DNA from: Amphiura filiformis
Taxonomy: Eukaryota > Echinodermata > Ophiuroidea > Amphilepidida > Amphiuridae
Assembly: GCF_039555335.1 (NCBI RefSeq)
Contig: NC_092646.1
Span: forward strand, 24,368,893-24,432,892
DNA length: 64,000 nt
Reading direction: 5' to 3'
Shown piece after piece: positions 11,168 through 25,300 of this stretch. Every line of letters begins with the position of its first letter. Position 1 is the first letter of the stretch. The notes below the pieces were generated by a model. That model was not told the DNA's origin. It ran no database searches and saw nothing but the letters and a program-made list of their open reading frames with translations. Made by a program: the position numbers and the translations under genes.

Positions 11168-12295
11168 TAAATACGCCATACAATTAAATCCATGTGCGCG
11201 CATGACAGAACAGTCCACATGTGCCCAACTACCGTACATGGCATGATTTTGCACTTCTTTAATTTAATTTGTCATAAGTGACATTAGTGCTATTTACTGT
11301 AGATAGCATGTGAAAAGATTAAAATTGTATATGACCACGGTGCAATCCACTGTACATGATATCAGATGAATATTTTCAGACCCGCCAACCTACCGAAGTC
11401 AGAATGAGGGACATTGATACCAAAACCTTGTACATGTACACAAACCAGGTACCGACAAATTAAAAGACTTACAGTGTGCAATACTTTCAGAATTCAGAGA
11501 AGGTTTTGCAAGTCTGAATTTATCACAATGGACTAAAGAGATTGCTATAGCAAATTATAAAGAGACATGTTCATCATTTTCTGCTGTTCTTACATTTAAA
11601 TTTGCCATCACTGAAATTTTCAGAAAACAGGACTGTCCCTCATTTTCACTTTGGTAAACCACAAATGAGGGACAGTTGGCAGGTCTGTGTTTTCAGTGTT
11701 TAAAAAGGCCTAAAAAGAAAAAAATGTATTGCCCTTAAGCTCCAAATCGCAGTCGGTCGTTCTGACATTTTTATATAATTTGCAACATATAATATTTTTA
11801 AAAAATGCAAGTTCACAACAAAATATATTACATTTTGCAAATTTTATACCAAATATAAATTCAATTTTTTTTCATATTTTAGGGTTGGTTGGACAGGGCA
11901 ATACAAATCTTCTGTAGAAAGCACCTACACACAATATGCTAAAAAACAAAACATTTATCAACAATGCATTGATTACAGTGCACATGGCATAAAAGCCTTC
12001 ATATACAAAATGGATTGAAACAAAATGAGTTGTACATACATAAAATACTGCAGAAAGTCAAATTTCTTAAACATACTGTCTAAACTATATTTCACCCTGA
12101 TGTGGCAGTGATGTCAACGTATTGAAGCAACTGTTTCGCTCATGAATCTAGATGGTCTTCAAGCATGTGTGTATATATGCCAGCACTTTGAGCGAACACT
12201 AGGGGTTTGAAGCTGCATTCAATGAAATGCGCAGCTGATGTCACTAACACATCAGGGTGATAAATGGTATAAGAACTGCACCCATTCACGGTCAC
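11168..12295. other. No gene recognised
   Basis: AT-rich sequence with a pair of inverted GAGGGACA blocks (about 11406 and 11635-11680). No coding or RNA gene could be supported. Confidence 0.4.
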
Positions 12296-12299
12296 TTAA

Positions 12300-12505
12300 C
12301 TCCCTGAGCACTACCTGCTGATCTAACATTGCCTCTGATTGGTCAATGACATGATATCTTCACTTTAATCACTAATCAGTATGGAGCTTTGTAAATAATT
12401 CACCCAAATTTTTTTGTGTGGTGAAATTATTCTAACAATGTTGCTGATTGGGCCAATTGAAAATGAAAACTTTTTTTGGCCAATCGGCAGGTAGTTCTCA
12501 TGGGA
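12300..12505. mobile_element. TTAA-flanked MITE, family T1 (piggyBac/Kolobok-like)
   Basis: Inverted ends CTCCCTGAGCACTACCTGC and GCAGGTAGTTCTCATGGGA, flanked by TTAA at 12296-12299 and 12506-12509. Related copies are at 22085, 53483 and 57640. TTAA duplications are made by piggyBac and Kolobok transposases. Confidence 0.8.
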
Positions 12506-12589
12506 TTAACACTGAATTTACAATGAATCACTTAGCAAGGAACAGTTGATGAGGTAGAGTGCTTTTGCTGCTTTGGATTCTGATTGGTC

Positions 12590-13180
12590 CAAAATCATTC
12601 GCTCGATGCTTGCGGCTCAGTGAAAACTCAGCCTAACAGACTGCCTTGAAAATACAAAATGAATTTCAGATTTTTAAAATTTCAAGGTGAGCTATAAATC
12701 ACTCTCCTGATATTTATAACAGATGTTAGTGGAGTGATTTGATTTGAAATCACAAAAATTACAAAAGCATTTGCTCACTGCTAGTGGCTCAATGAAAACT
12801 CAGCCCAAGAGACTGCCTTGAAAATACAAAATGAATTTCAGACTTTGATTTTTAAAATTTCAAGGTGAGCTATAAATCACTCTCCTGATATAAGAGATGT
12901 TGGTGGAGTGATTTTATTTGAAATCACAAAAATTACAAAATCATTTGCTCACTGCTAGCGGTTCAGTGAAAACTCAGTCAAAGAGACTGCCTTGAAAATA
13001 CAAAATGAATTTCAGGCTTTGATTTTTTGAAAATTCAAGGTGAGCTATAAATCACTCTCCTGAGAATGTTTATAAGAGATGTTAGGTGAGTATTTTATTT
13101 GAAAATCATTTATTTACAAAAATTGCAGGTGAGCATACTTCACTCTCCGGTGGAAAAATAAGGAGAGCTTTTAGGGGAGT
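12590..13180. repeat. Minisatellite, about 3 copies of a roughly 178-bp unit
   Basis: Three direct copies begin near 12593, 12766 and 12945. Each carries TGAAAACTCAG, GACTGCCTTGAAAATACAAA and AGCTATAAATCACTCTCCTG. The array lies 50 bp beyond the ERMP1 stop codon, so it may be part of its 3' UTR. Confidence 0.8.
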
Positions 13181-13231
13181 AATTGCTCTCCCCATGCTTC
13201 AAATATCAAAACTTAAGGTTTATAATAAATT

Positions 13232-13399
13232 CTAGTATACATATGCAAAATATGTACTTATAATGGGTACAGAGAAGTGCCAGTCTGGTTGACGTCTTAG
13301 GAAGTCCTTAATCTCAGGTGTATACTTGAAGTCAGCCTTGTATTGTCCAGCAAAGGCTATGTCCAAGATGGGTTCTGAAGATATGTGGGATTCACCAGC
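13232..13399 (-). CDS. ERMP1: ERMP1 coding exon 13 (residues 844-898 and stop)
   Basis: Encodes [20 protein letters not shown] and [19 protein letters not shown] before TAG at 13234-13232. Acceptor AATCCAG|GCTGG. A 147-bp hAT-like MITE lies 49 bp upstream of the acceptor. Confidence 0.92.
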   Translation of the reverse strand, partial: AGESHISSEPILDIAFAGQYKADFKYTPEIKDFLRRQPDWHFSVPIISTYFAYVY

Positions 13400-16300
13400 C
13401 TGGATTGGAGAGAAACATGAATAAAACATTTTAAAATGATGATATAACAGTGGCGTGTCCAGAGGGGCTTTGGGTGCTGAGGCCACATTGTTCAAAATTA
13501 TGTAAAATCAGCTGTTTTTTGGCAATTTTAGCCATTAAGCACCCCGCATAACTCTGAAAGCCCCCTGCAGGAAAAGATCCTGGACACGCCGGTGTATAAA
13601 TTGTCATATCATTGCATATCATCATAAAGGACAAAAATTATTTGTGTGAGATGTGATTTTAAAGTGGTATTATTATCTGTTCCAACTTTGATGACACCTC
13701 TGTCACTTTCAAAGAGATATTAGAGTGATTTGATGAGACAGGTGCCCTGTTCAATCTCTAGCAAATAAATGCTGTATTGATTGCAGATTTATTTGCTCCA
13801 TTGCATTCACACCCACGAATCTCCTCTTACTGTGAATGGAAAATAAATAAAAAAAATAAATTTTGGATTTATAAAGCGCCTTTCTCCAGAGCTTAGGGGA
13901 CTCAAAGCGCTGTAATTTCGCTGCAATGGTGAATCATCACAATCAGATCGCATCGACTAGGTTGCTGCCGAACGGCGCACACCTATCCGCATTTAGATTG
14001 TAACATTCACCAATTATCTGTGCAGCTCCCCAAATTCCATTGGGTGAAGGAAGTTTTTGATAACCAAACAACTAATCACCGATTTTTTGCGATACAGGAG
14101 GAAACTGGAGATCCCGGAGAAAACCTGCGAGAGCGAGCATGGAATCGATAAACCAAGTGCACATGAGTCCTTGGGCGCGCGGGCTTGAACCCGGGACCTC
14201 AGTGGTGCAAAGCGAGGAATTACCGCTCACGCTAACTCGCCCTCCCAATTTGTCCAGCGTGACCTCACTAGGAGACTCAAGCAACAAAGGTATTACCAAA
14301 TCATTGGTTGCCAGTGACAGCAGCTTAGATTCGTGGGGATCAGGGTTGTGGGCAAAGCCGGATTTTCCTTTTGCTAGCCCCTGGGCACTGCAACATGATC
14401 GCCTCTCCACTCTTCGGATTGAAGTGTTACACCCCCTCCCACTACTGGTAACCTAAGTTTTTTCAAAAAATTTTTGCTCCAAGTTGCTTGAGTATCCTCA
14501 AATGACACTACCGGGACAAATGTGACCATCCATGACGAACCCAGTGTAAAGTCGCCAGTACAGATTTAGAGATATGGACCAATAAACCAAACAAAAATCA
14601 ATTTAAAAAAAAAAGGAATTTTCAAACCAAATTTTGATTTTTGAGTAGCTCTTTTTTCAAACAATTCAAAATCCAAGATTCTTAAGGGCTGGGGTATGAA
14701 CGTTTGGACAGTATTTATTTTGGGACATTAGAGCACATCAGACATATCGAATTGCATTCTGAATACGGAGAATGTCTTTCTGATATCAAATAATTTTGAT
14801 TTTTTGAAATTCGCAATTTAATACACATTTTATGGCAAATGATTAAAAATTGATATTTTTGATATTTAACATTACTCGAAGTAAACTGTATAAATCTGAT
14901 GATTTATACTTAAAGTGTATGTAGGTGGGATGAAAAGCCGACGATCAATTGAAAATTTTGACCTTTAAGTATTGAAGATATGGATTTTTTTCCCCAAAAC
15001 ACCAAAAAAAATTAGGTCTTTTTGGAAAAAAAATCCATATCTTCAATATGAAATGTCAAAATTTTCAATTGACCGTCGGCTTTTCCTCCCAGCTACATAC
15101 ACTTTAAGAATATATCATTAGATTTATATAATTTACTTCGAGGACTGTTATATATCAAAATTTGAAAAATATCAAATTTTTATAATTTGTCATAAAATTT
15201 GTTTTATATTGTGATTTTCAAAAAATGAAAATTATTTGATATCAGAAAGACATGCTTTGTATTCAGAATGCAATTCGATAGGTCTGAGGTGCTCTCATGT
15301 CCCACAAAAAATACTGTCGAAACGCAATAAACGCTCATTCTAGATCCCTTAAATGTTCAACTTTACACTGGGTTCATCGTTGATGTTCACAAATGTGAGC
15401 AAATTGTGCAAGAATTTGCAATTTTCATGCTAAAATGGGGCAAAATTAGGACAACTGTGCCCTAAAACCAGGCCAAAAGAAGATGCATATTACAACTTCT
15501 TATGCCAATTTCCTCTTCCTTTTTTAATCTTATTTTTTCCCCTAGATCATGGCCCCTGGCCCCATGAGTAAATCTGGCCCTGGGTGTGGGGGATCGGATA
15601 TATGAGCAATTCCACTGATGCAACATAAATATATGTATGTTGTGAATCCATGCAGCAATTGAAAGTCAATTTTGCTTCACAAACCACTTTGTAAATGTGT
15701 CAAAAAAGATTTTATCTAATAGAAACTGGAAGTCTGTGGATGAACACCCCTTCAAATTTCTTGTCAAAGATGAAAATATCTTGTTTATAAAATCAGGCAT
15801 GAGACGGAGGTTCAACCAATCCAAAAGAGCAAAGCACCAAAAAGGAGGAAAATTAATGCTCTGCATGCTAGCCATAGGCTTCAACATAAAAAGTCCACGA
15901 TTTGAGATATATTCTCAAAATATCAAGAGCTATCAAGAACCACTGAACCAATACTAGGCTTGTTTGAACTCATTTTAATGCATTTTTCATGCTGATTCCA
16001 AATATGATCATGCAAATTTACATTTCTGAAATTTTTAAATTTTAAAACAAACTTGTTGTCTGCAGACGATACCCGTGTGGAAAGAGTTAATGAATCTCCT
16101 ACACTTTTGTACAGGGAAGAAAAACTTAAAGAGCAATATTTATTTCTCTAATCAGAGGAAGAATCTCAATCCCTGTAAAATTGGGTACCGTATGTGTGAC
16201 GTGTCATGTCAAAAGGAGACACTTTTGGGCAGGACGTAAATGGAGAATTAGCTAAAAATCTGCCCGGGGTGATTTTTTTCACAATTTGGGTTTGTTGCGA

Positions 16301-19300
16301 ATTTGTGATGTTATTAATGTTATAAAATGTTGTCTGATAGTTTCAGACCGGAATATAAGCTGGCATCTTGTATTTTTTGAGACATTTTTCAAGGTAATTC
16401 ATACTCTCAACATTGTCAATAATATTTTTAAAGGCCGATATCTCAATATCCAATTTTATAATACCATAAGAACTCAATATCTTTGCTTAGGAATGTCTGA
16501 TTTCATTGGGGAAAACGGTGTTGTGGAGCAAAATATCTCTATATTTAAGATATGTAAAAACCTCAAAATTGATAACCTGCCCAAAAGCGTCTCCTTTTGA
16601 CACGACATGTCACATGTATTTCCTTGATTGCCATTCCATACCCCTCTTGTGAGAGGGTGGAATATACCATTCCAGTTGAAATCCACACACCCCTTATGGA
16701 AAACACTGCCTTAATCTTCCACAGAGGGAGTGTGAATTTCAAATGGAGCCACCCAATGAATGGGTGACTCCATTTCAAACAATAACACAACAGGGGACTT
16801 ACCTCCAATTCAATCCACAGTGGCCATGAATCCTGTGGTTTTCCCCCTCCATAATGAATTATATATGCATAACCACCTACACCGTTAGGATTTCGTTTTG
16901 GAATCTTTTTTGACATAGACCATTTTGTCATGTTGACATGGGCACGAGGTGAAATGTAAACACTCATGTGGTCCGGAGCTGGCAAATAAAGTAAACAAAG
17001 AAACAATCAAGCAAACAAATAAACCATCATAACGCAACGACAAAAATGAAACAACCGTTTTACGGGCGGATGGACTTTTCAAGTAGCAGGCATGAGTCTA
17101 CATATTCATGAAAGTCTGGAAATTGTCAAAAAAGCTGGAAAAGGACGTAAAATTGTTCAAAAACACCTGAAAAAAGGCTGAAAATTAATAAAATTGCGGA
17201 AATTTTGACATCACAAAAGTCTGGTTCCAATGTTTCCACTGGAAAATCCCATGCCTGAGTATGATAGGGTCAGTTGGTCAGGATTATTATTTTTTTCTGG
17301 AGGCTAAAATGACCTTAAAATATCATTAAAAGATTGAAAATTTGCCAAAAATTTGATGAATTTTTTTCTGACAATTTTAATAGGACAGCTCAAATGCCAG
17401 CTATCACAGCTGGTTTAAAATGGATTCCACCGGGTCATTCTGGATTGAGCATACTTCCAGGTGTGTAACCAGGTTGGTCATTCCGAGGGGGCAAGAGCTC
17501 GGTCATACTTGGCAGTGGGGTTTGACCCCCACCCTTTTTATTTTACCCCCACCCTTTTATTGAGGCACCCTTTATATTGAAAATTCCTGACCCCACGCTT
17601 TTTACTGAGGCACCCTTTATACTGAAAATCCCTGACCCCCACCACTTTTTGCTTTTCCCCCTATTTGTATACATTGATGAAGTCACAGGCAATTTGGTTT
17701 GAAGTAAATCAAGTACGCTGAATTCTGCACCTATCATCACACGATAACCTAGTGGATGTAAACATGCATCAAATGGAATTTTATCTTGCGATGCCTTTGC
17801 TGGCAGTGGTTTGGCACTTATTCTTGTGGTTATTTTATCATTCAATGAAAATATATTGTAAGCTGGCACTCCCACCCTTTTATTTTACTCCCACCCTTTA
17901 TATCAATCCACCCTTTTTACCAACAAAGTTTAAACCCCCACCCTTTTAAGGATTTTCCAAATTTCCAAGTGGCACCCTTTAAAAAGGGTGCCCTGCCAAC
18001 AGTGTCGGTAATTGGGTCACTACAGTAATTTATCAATGGCTGAAAACAATATAAAAAAAAAAAGAATTTCTGTTTTTTGCCAATATCTCAAAAACAATAT
18101 TAGCAAAATCCAACTCATTCCCCTTGATCATGTCCAGGGACAGGCGAATTGCGCGGAAAAAAATAGCAAATTGCGCGGAACTTTTTTTTTCAGTGCAAAT
18201 CATGTATCCCTAAATTGCGCGGAAAGAAAGTTCCGCGCAAATCGCCTGTCCCTGATCATGTCACATATGTTTTGTTAGAAGCAGGGGGTGAAATATTAGT
18301 GTTTAATTCTCTTAGCATTTTGTGTATTATGCAACATAAATATATGTAAGCTGGGAATCTTCAAAATTACGGGGGAATTGAAAATTAATTCTGCTTCACA
18401 AACCACTTTGTAAATGTGTCAAAAAGATTACTCACCTGTTATATTAAATTCAAATCTTGTCTTAGATTTATCTTCTATCTTAGTCACAAGCTTAATATTC
18501 ATAGGGACGGGTACCTTAGGTGGCTCAGCCGGAAGCTTCCAAATTTTTCTATGCAAGAGAATAAAATGAAGAACAGTTTATTTGAAGTGTACACAGTCAA
18601 ACCCTTCATTTGGTGTAACTGTAATCAGTCTGTGTTAAAATATAGAAAGCCGATGAAAAATTTTTCATTTCCCAGAAAGATATTATAGATTTTTTTTCAT
18701 TTCTTAAGGGAAGGGGTATGAACGTTTGGACAGTATTTATTGTGGGACATTAGAGCACATCAGACATATGGAATTGCATTCTGAATACGAAGAATGTCCT
18801 TCTGATATCAAATAATTTTGATTTTTTGAAATTAAGTAATGTAATGCATTTTATGGCAAATTATTAAAATTGATATTTTTGATATTTAACAGTACTCAAG
18901 TAAACTTTATAAATATGATGATTTATACTTAAAGTGTATGTAGGTGGGATGAAAAGCCGTCGTTCAATTGAAAATTTTGACCTTTCGTATTGAAGATATG
19001 GATTTTTTCCCCAAAACACCAAACAAAATTAAAATCCATATCTTCAATGTGAAAGGTCAAAATTTTCAATTGATCGTCAGCTTTTCCTCCCAGCTACATA
19101 CACTTTAAGAATATATCATTAGATTTATAAAATTTATTTCGAGGACTGTTATATATCAAAAATGTGAAAAATATCAATTTTTTAATAATTTGTCATAAAA
19201 TTTGTATTATATTGTGAATTTCAAAAAATGAAAATTATTTGATATCAGAAAGACATTCTTTGTATTCAAAATGCTCATTCCAGATCCCTTAATAAATTTC

Positions 19301-22300
19301 ATTATAGCAACGGTAAAAAAAAGTTTTACCAGCAGACAAAGTAGGGATGGTCATTGGGCTTTAAAAAAATTCTGGAGGCTTAAATGACCCTAAAATATCA
19401 CCGAAAAACTTAAGCAATCTGGCAGAAATTTGATGATTTTCTGTAAACATATTTTTAAAATGTTCTGAATTTTGTTGAAAATTTTTGGTCGAAATCAATC
19501 AATTTTAGCGATTTTAACAAAATTTAAAAAAATTCTCCCAAATTGCAAAACCTGGACCAGTTAGGCCCGTAAAACAGTATTTTTTTCCTTGTCAGTATCT
19601 TCAGCACTGCTTCATCTGAAGCATTCAATGACTTACAGTAATGAAACGGTAAAGGTATGGTAAACCGGACAAACCTGAGTGATTGTCTCTCTTTCGAAGT
19701 GCTCCTTATAATGTTGCAGGGAGTCTGTTACCTCCCCAGCATTGAATAAAGCCTGTACCCATTTGCAAACCTAAGTGTACAACATGTTGACGAGGAAGGG
19801 ACTCGAACCACTACCTCGAGCTACCGCACGATTATGAATCAAAAGGCGTGTTTCTATTGGGACCGTTTACCGGTAAAAAGACGGTAAAGGGATTATTTCT
19901 GCTCAATAGAAACTGACCTTCCCCGCTATTTACCGGTAAACAGGGGCGAGTTTTAACCGGTAACGTTTTCCTTCTTGAGGAAGGAAAATAGCGGGGGCGC
20001 TTACGATAAACGTCAATAGAAACTCACTCCGTTCCGATTGAATGCGCATACAGGGAAGGAAACGGAAGTTGAGTCGCGAAATTGACCTCTGCATCATCAA
20101 TGAGCTAGCCATTCCGTTCGCAAAAATTCTTAGGCCTAATCACATACAAATATTTGACTCACTTGCTATAAATAAAGTAAATGGAAGAAATATTCATAAT
20201 GCATTATCCCTGCATTATACATATTATGCTAAATATTTAACATGAGTTATGATTTAGCTAGGCCTATGACCCAAGTAAAAGCCATGAAATAAAACAACAA
20301 CAACATCAGCGGATGAATCCAGCTGTGCATGCGGAAAAAAAAAATAGAAATCAACTCGGATCCGCAGCGGTGTGTGCTTCAGAAAAAATTAGAAAGATTT
20401 CATGAATTTAATATTATGTTGTTGATGTTAAATTACTATTCGCTAAAAAGAATTAACTGAAATTAAACTGTGAAAGATTAAATTCTAAGACCTATTTTTT
20501 TTGTGCGCGCAAGCAACAAAACTGAGTACTCACGTCGATATCACTGAGGGGATTTCCCAATGGCGTAATTTGATGTACGAACGAATGAAAATGCTATTAA
20601 AAAAACATTATTCTTCAGTCTTCTTTTCTCATGTTTGCTACCTCATTTTTAGCCAAACAATTAAGAAAATACTACAATATTAAAATCCACAATGCTTTGC
20701 GATTGACCCGGGGATTGACCCCAGTGCACGACCTTTCGCCGCCAAACTTTATGCTGGTTTCATACTACCCTGCCGCTTGCCGCGTGGCGCACGCGCATTG
20801 CCGGCAAACGGATACAATAAAGGCTTGTCATTGGTTGAAATGCCCTGCCGCTTGCCGCAGCGGCAAGCGGCAGGAAAGTATGCTGGAGGCTTTAAAGGTG
20901 TGTCAATTGACGCTGTTCGTCGAGTGTTTACCGGTAAACAACGTGTAATGGAAACTGACCGTTATCCGCCTTTCGCCGCTATTTGACGGCGAACAGTTTT
21001 ACCGGTAAAATGCAGGGGACTCAATAGAAACACGCTAAATGTCCCCCACCATGCCCCAAGGTTACAAGGAGAATATGGACTCCACACTCTTAGATTTTAT
21101 GTGTAACTTGTAGGAGGGAGGGCAATGAATAGTGCACTTCATGATTGCTATTCATATGTCACACAATTTAAAATCATGTGTACTTGATTCCAAAAGCAGT
21201 GAGCAGGGCATCTGGAAATCCCATCTTCCAAGGCAGATTAAAGTTATTCCATGCAACAGTAGAAAGCATCCTGCTCTATGGTTCAGAAACATGGACAGTC
21301 ACAACCAAGATCCGCAAGTTGTTGGATGGCTGTTACATCAGACTACTTAGATCAGCTCTTGATATAAGCTGGAGGACACATACCGCAAATAAAGAACTGT
21401 AGGAAGAACTCCCAAAGGTAACTGATAAAATCTGGAAAAGAAGACTACAATTTGCTGATCACTGTTTAAGAAGTACCAGGCAGGTGATGTCAGACCTATT
21501 GTTGTGGAGACCCAGTCACGGCAAAAGAAGTGTGGGGCGGCCGAGCAAGACCTATGTAGATCTTCTGTGTGAGGACACTGGACAGGAACCAAACGAAATC
21601 TGGAGCTGCATGCAGGACAGACACATCTGGAGAACCATCGTAGGAGTCCGACAAATCGAGTGAGTGAGTGCTTGATTCCGGCCTAATTTCTGGGGTATTC
21701 AAAGATTTGACACATGTTCATAGGTGGGTGCCACTCATAAACTTTTCATGGGAACCACCAAATGTACTAATACTTACTTTAACATAGATCTGACAGGTAC
21801 CCAATAGGGTAAACCACAATAAGGCACCTCCGGATCACAGCCTGCTTCTGGAGCATCTTTTAACTCTGGTATATCGCTAAACAGGGGTGCCACTCCTAAA
21901 TAGTCCATGGGAGCTACTCCTAGAAATGAATCCTCCTCATACGATAAGTAGCCAGAGTAGTCGTAATATGTCCTGGAAGTATGCTGTGAAATGAAAGAAG
22001 AAAGCCAATATTTGTAATTGACCATGATGTTTGGTACATGTTGCTCATGATGTTGAGAATAACCAATCGTTATCTATTGCTTAACCCTATGGGCACTAAC
22101 CGGCCGAATTATCGGTCTCTAAGGACTACTTTGATTGGTTTCAAAGAGGACTATATCATGTACATTGTATTTAGCCAATTAGACCAGCGAGCAAGGGCTG
22201 CCAGGGCCCAACAAAAGTGGCAAATAAAGCACTGACATCTAAAAGATGAGTGGACCCCACCCTTGCAAGCTGGTCATGAAAATAAACAAAGTATTGCACT

Positions 22301-25300
22301 ATAAATACACATAAAAATTACAAAGATTATTAACACATTAAAAGTACAAACATTTTTTTTAAAAACAGCACTATGTTAAAAGCATGAAGCCCCAAGAGAC
22401 ACAATATATTGCACTTAGCCAAGCAGGATAAAACACACCACAACATAATGAGATAATGCCCCCCTCCACCCTACCACCACAACAAAAGTATAGATGGCAC
22501 CAAGGATTAAATTTCTTGAATGGACTGAAAGTAGTCTCTCAAGTGGGATTTGAAGCAGTTAAAGCTATTGCACAAATAAATATCAGTGACGTGACGGGGG
22601 AGGTCAGACCATTTTTTTGGGAAGCGTTGGATGGAATGATAAAGAAAAGCATCAGTTTTGGCTTTGTGATGGTGAAAAATAAGGTGATCGGGATGCCTAC
22701 TATTTGGACATGGTAAGAATAGTCAGTAGGGCTGACAGGAGAAAAGCTTCCAAGAAATCTAAAAGCTCTATTTTGATTGGTTACTGAGATGATTATATCA
22801 TATCAGGGGCTCTTTAAGAAAGGCAGTAGTGCCCATGGGGTTATGGGCTCGGATAGCAACGTTTGCACAGTATTTTTTTCTGGGACATGAAAGCATATAA
22901 GACATATCAAATTGCATTCTTAATACGAGGGATGTCCCTCTGATATCAAATAATTTTGATTTTTTGAAATGTGTGATATAATACAATATGCCTGGAAAAG
23001 TTTTGTTTGTTCATGGGATGCAATAATAAAATAAAGTAAAATATTTCCACTTTCTTGAAAGATTTATAGACTGGTGCAAGCATGCATGGAGCTGGAAGGT
23101 TCCCTGTCAAATTAGATGACTTTAACCCTGTCCTCTCCACACTGGTGTTGATTGCAGACAACAAGCTCCAAATTTTCTTTAAAAATTCCAGAATCGTACA
23201 TTTTGCATGATCATATTTGGAATCGGCAAGAAAAATGCATTAAAATGAGTAAAAACAAGCCCAGTATTTGGAATTCTTATGCTGAAGCATGCAAATCATT
23301 AATACAAAGGATGTTGGTGATTTATCACAAAAACAAAAACTAAATGCAATTTTAAGTCAAATTGTCAAGTCATAATTCTTAATATGTGACACGATCTGGT
23401 CCATGGGGGCCAAAGGCGGCAAATTTGAAACTGAGATAAAGGTAAAAATATGGAGTAAAAAACAATAAAATACATAAGAAAATTGACACCAAAAAACTTC
23501 ATAACTTTAGAACCAAGTATGCTAGATCTTTGGTGTTTTCAGTAAACGATAGCCTATTGTATGTATAATGTAATAATTACAGTAACTCAATTTTCAAAAA
23601 TGCCTCCTTTGACCCCCATGGACCAGATCGTGTCACATATTGAATCTCAGTCACTGGAGTCTCATCAAGTTGAGTCATTTGGGTTTAGGACTCAAGTCCT
23701 AGTCATTTGGGATTTTAGGCATGAGTTGAGTCACAAGTCCTTAAATGTCAAGCCAAGCTGAGTCATTCCAGTCCAGTTGTTACAAGTCTGGATTTATAAA
23801 ACATGCACTTACTTGCAAATAAGATCTCTTTGGTGCAGGGTTCATTGGATCTCCTGAGTATGGGAATCCAAGTGATGTAAACATGGCAAGAGTTGAGGTG
23901 AGGAACAATCCAAGCAAAAATGCCCGAGTGTATTTTAAGGTTTTGAAGGTTTGTATAAGGCTAGTCTGAAAAGAACAAAGAAAACAAAATAAAGTTTTCA
24001 CATGAAGACTACTAATTGATAATCAATTTTAACAAAGGTACTAGATATGATCTCATTACAACTGGGCTATTCCAGTTCAAATCCATACACCCCTATGGAA
24101 GACATAACCTTAATCCTACACACAGGGAGTGTGAATTTCAAATGAAGCCACCCATTTAGGTGTTGTCTGCTTCAAAATGGGTTATTCCATTTGAAATCCA
24201 TACACCCCTATGGAAGGCATAATCTTAATCTCCAACACAGGGAGTGTGATTGTCAAATGTAGTTACCTGAATGGGTGACTCCATTTGTTATCTACACCAC
24301 CTGTGTGGGAGATTATGGTCATGTCTTCCATAGGGGTATGGATTTCAACTGTAATAGCCCCATAGAAACAATACTGTAATAACACTATCAGAGAGTAATT
24401 TAATTAAATTAATATTAAATTCAGAAGTGAAGCTCAGGCAAACTGGCAATATAATAAAGGAGAGAAAGAATCAGAACCATTCAGATTCGAATCAGCGCAC
24501 ACTCATGATTAGGCCACAAGTTTTAGTTTTATCTGGAAAATTGGGCGAAAATCAGATTTTTCTACTCAAAATACCATAAAAATACCATTTGTTTTCAAAC
24601 CACTCGTGAGCTTTGAGACAAACCTTTTTTTTTTGCTTTACATGTTGTAGAGTTCACCACCACACGCCACAACAGCTCATGGCGGATCTGCCATAATCTT
24701 AATTATATTGCCAGTTTGCCTGAGCTTTAATTTAATATATATTTTCTCAGGCACGTATCCTCTGTGATCCTCGCATTTAATATTTAATGTCTTACATTGA
24801 CTGATGTTCTGCTAGGACACAGCAGATAGGCCAAACCATAGACATACCACCTAGACCTATGACTGCCCATCCCTGACCGTGGCAGTAGGTGAAGCCACAT
24901 ATCCAAGGTGATTTTGGTCGGGTGGTCGGACGCGGAGAAATAAGCGTTCATGTCTGGAGAGAAAGACGCGCTCGTTGGGCCATTATCGCTCGCGTCAAAT
25001 GTAACATGTTCCATGGACGCGAACATATCTGCTTGCTTGCATCCGGGTATGCGTCCTTGTCAAAGTCGTTGCTAAGCAGTGTCGGCTTAACTACGCGAAC
25101 CAAAGTCATAGGTCTAGGTACTTGTTTGTCTGGGGCCAAACCCTCTATTGGCTTGGCCGTGAGACATTTTTGAGAGAGCAAAATCATTACATGTTTAATT
25201 CGCCGGCCGGCAGATCCACCATGAGTTGTTGTGGCATGTGGTGGTGAACTTAACCCCATCGAAATTAAACAACCAATCCAAATATATGAGCAATTAAACA

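Noticed and set aside
14139-14456. Open frames on both strands near 14.1-14.4 kb
   Set aside because: They lie in a tRNA-derived SINE and its flank.
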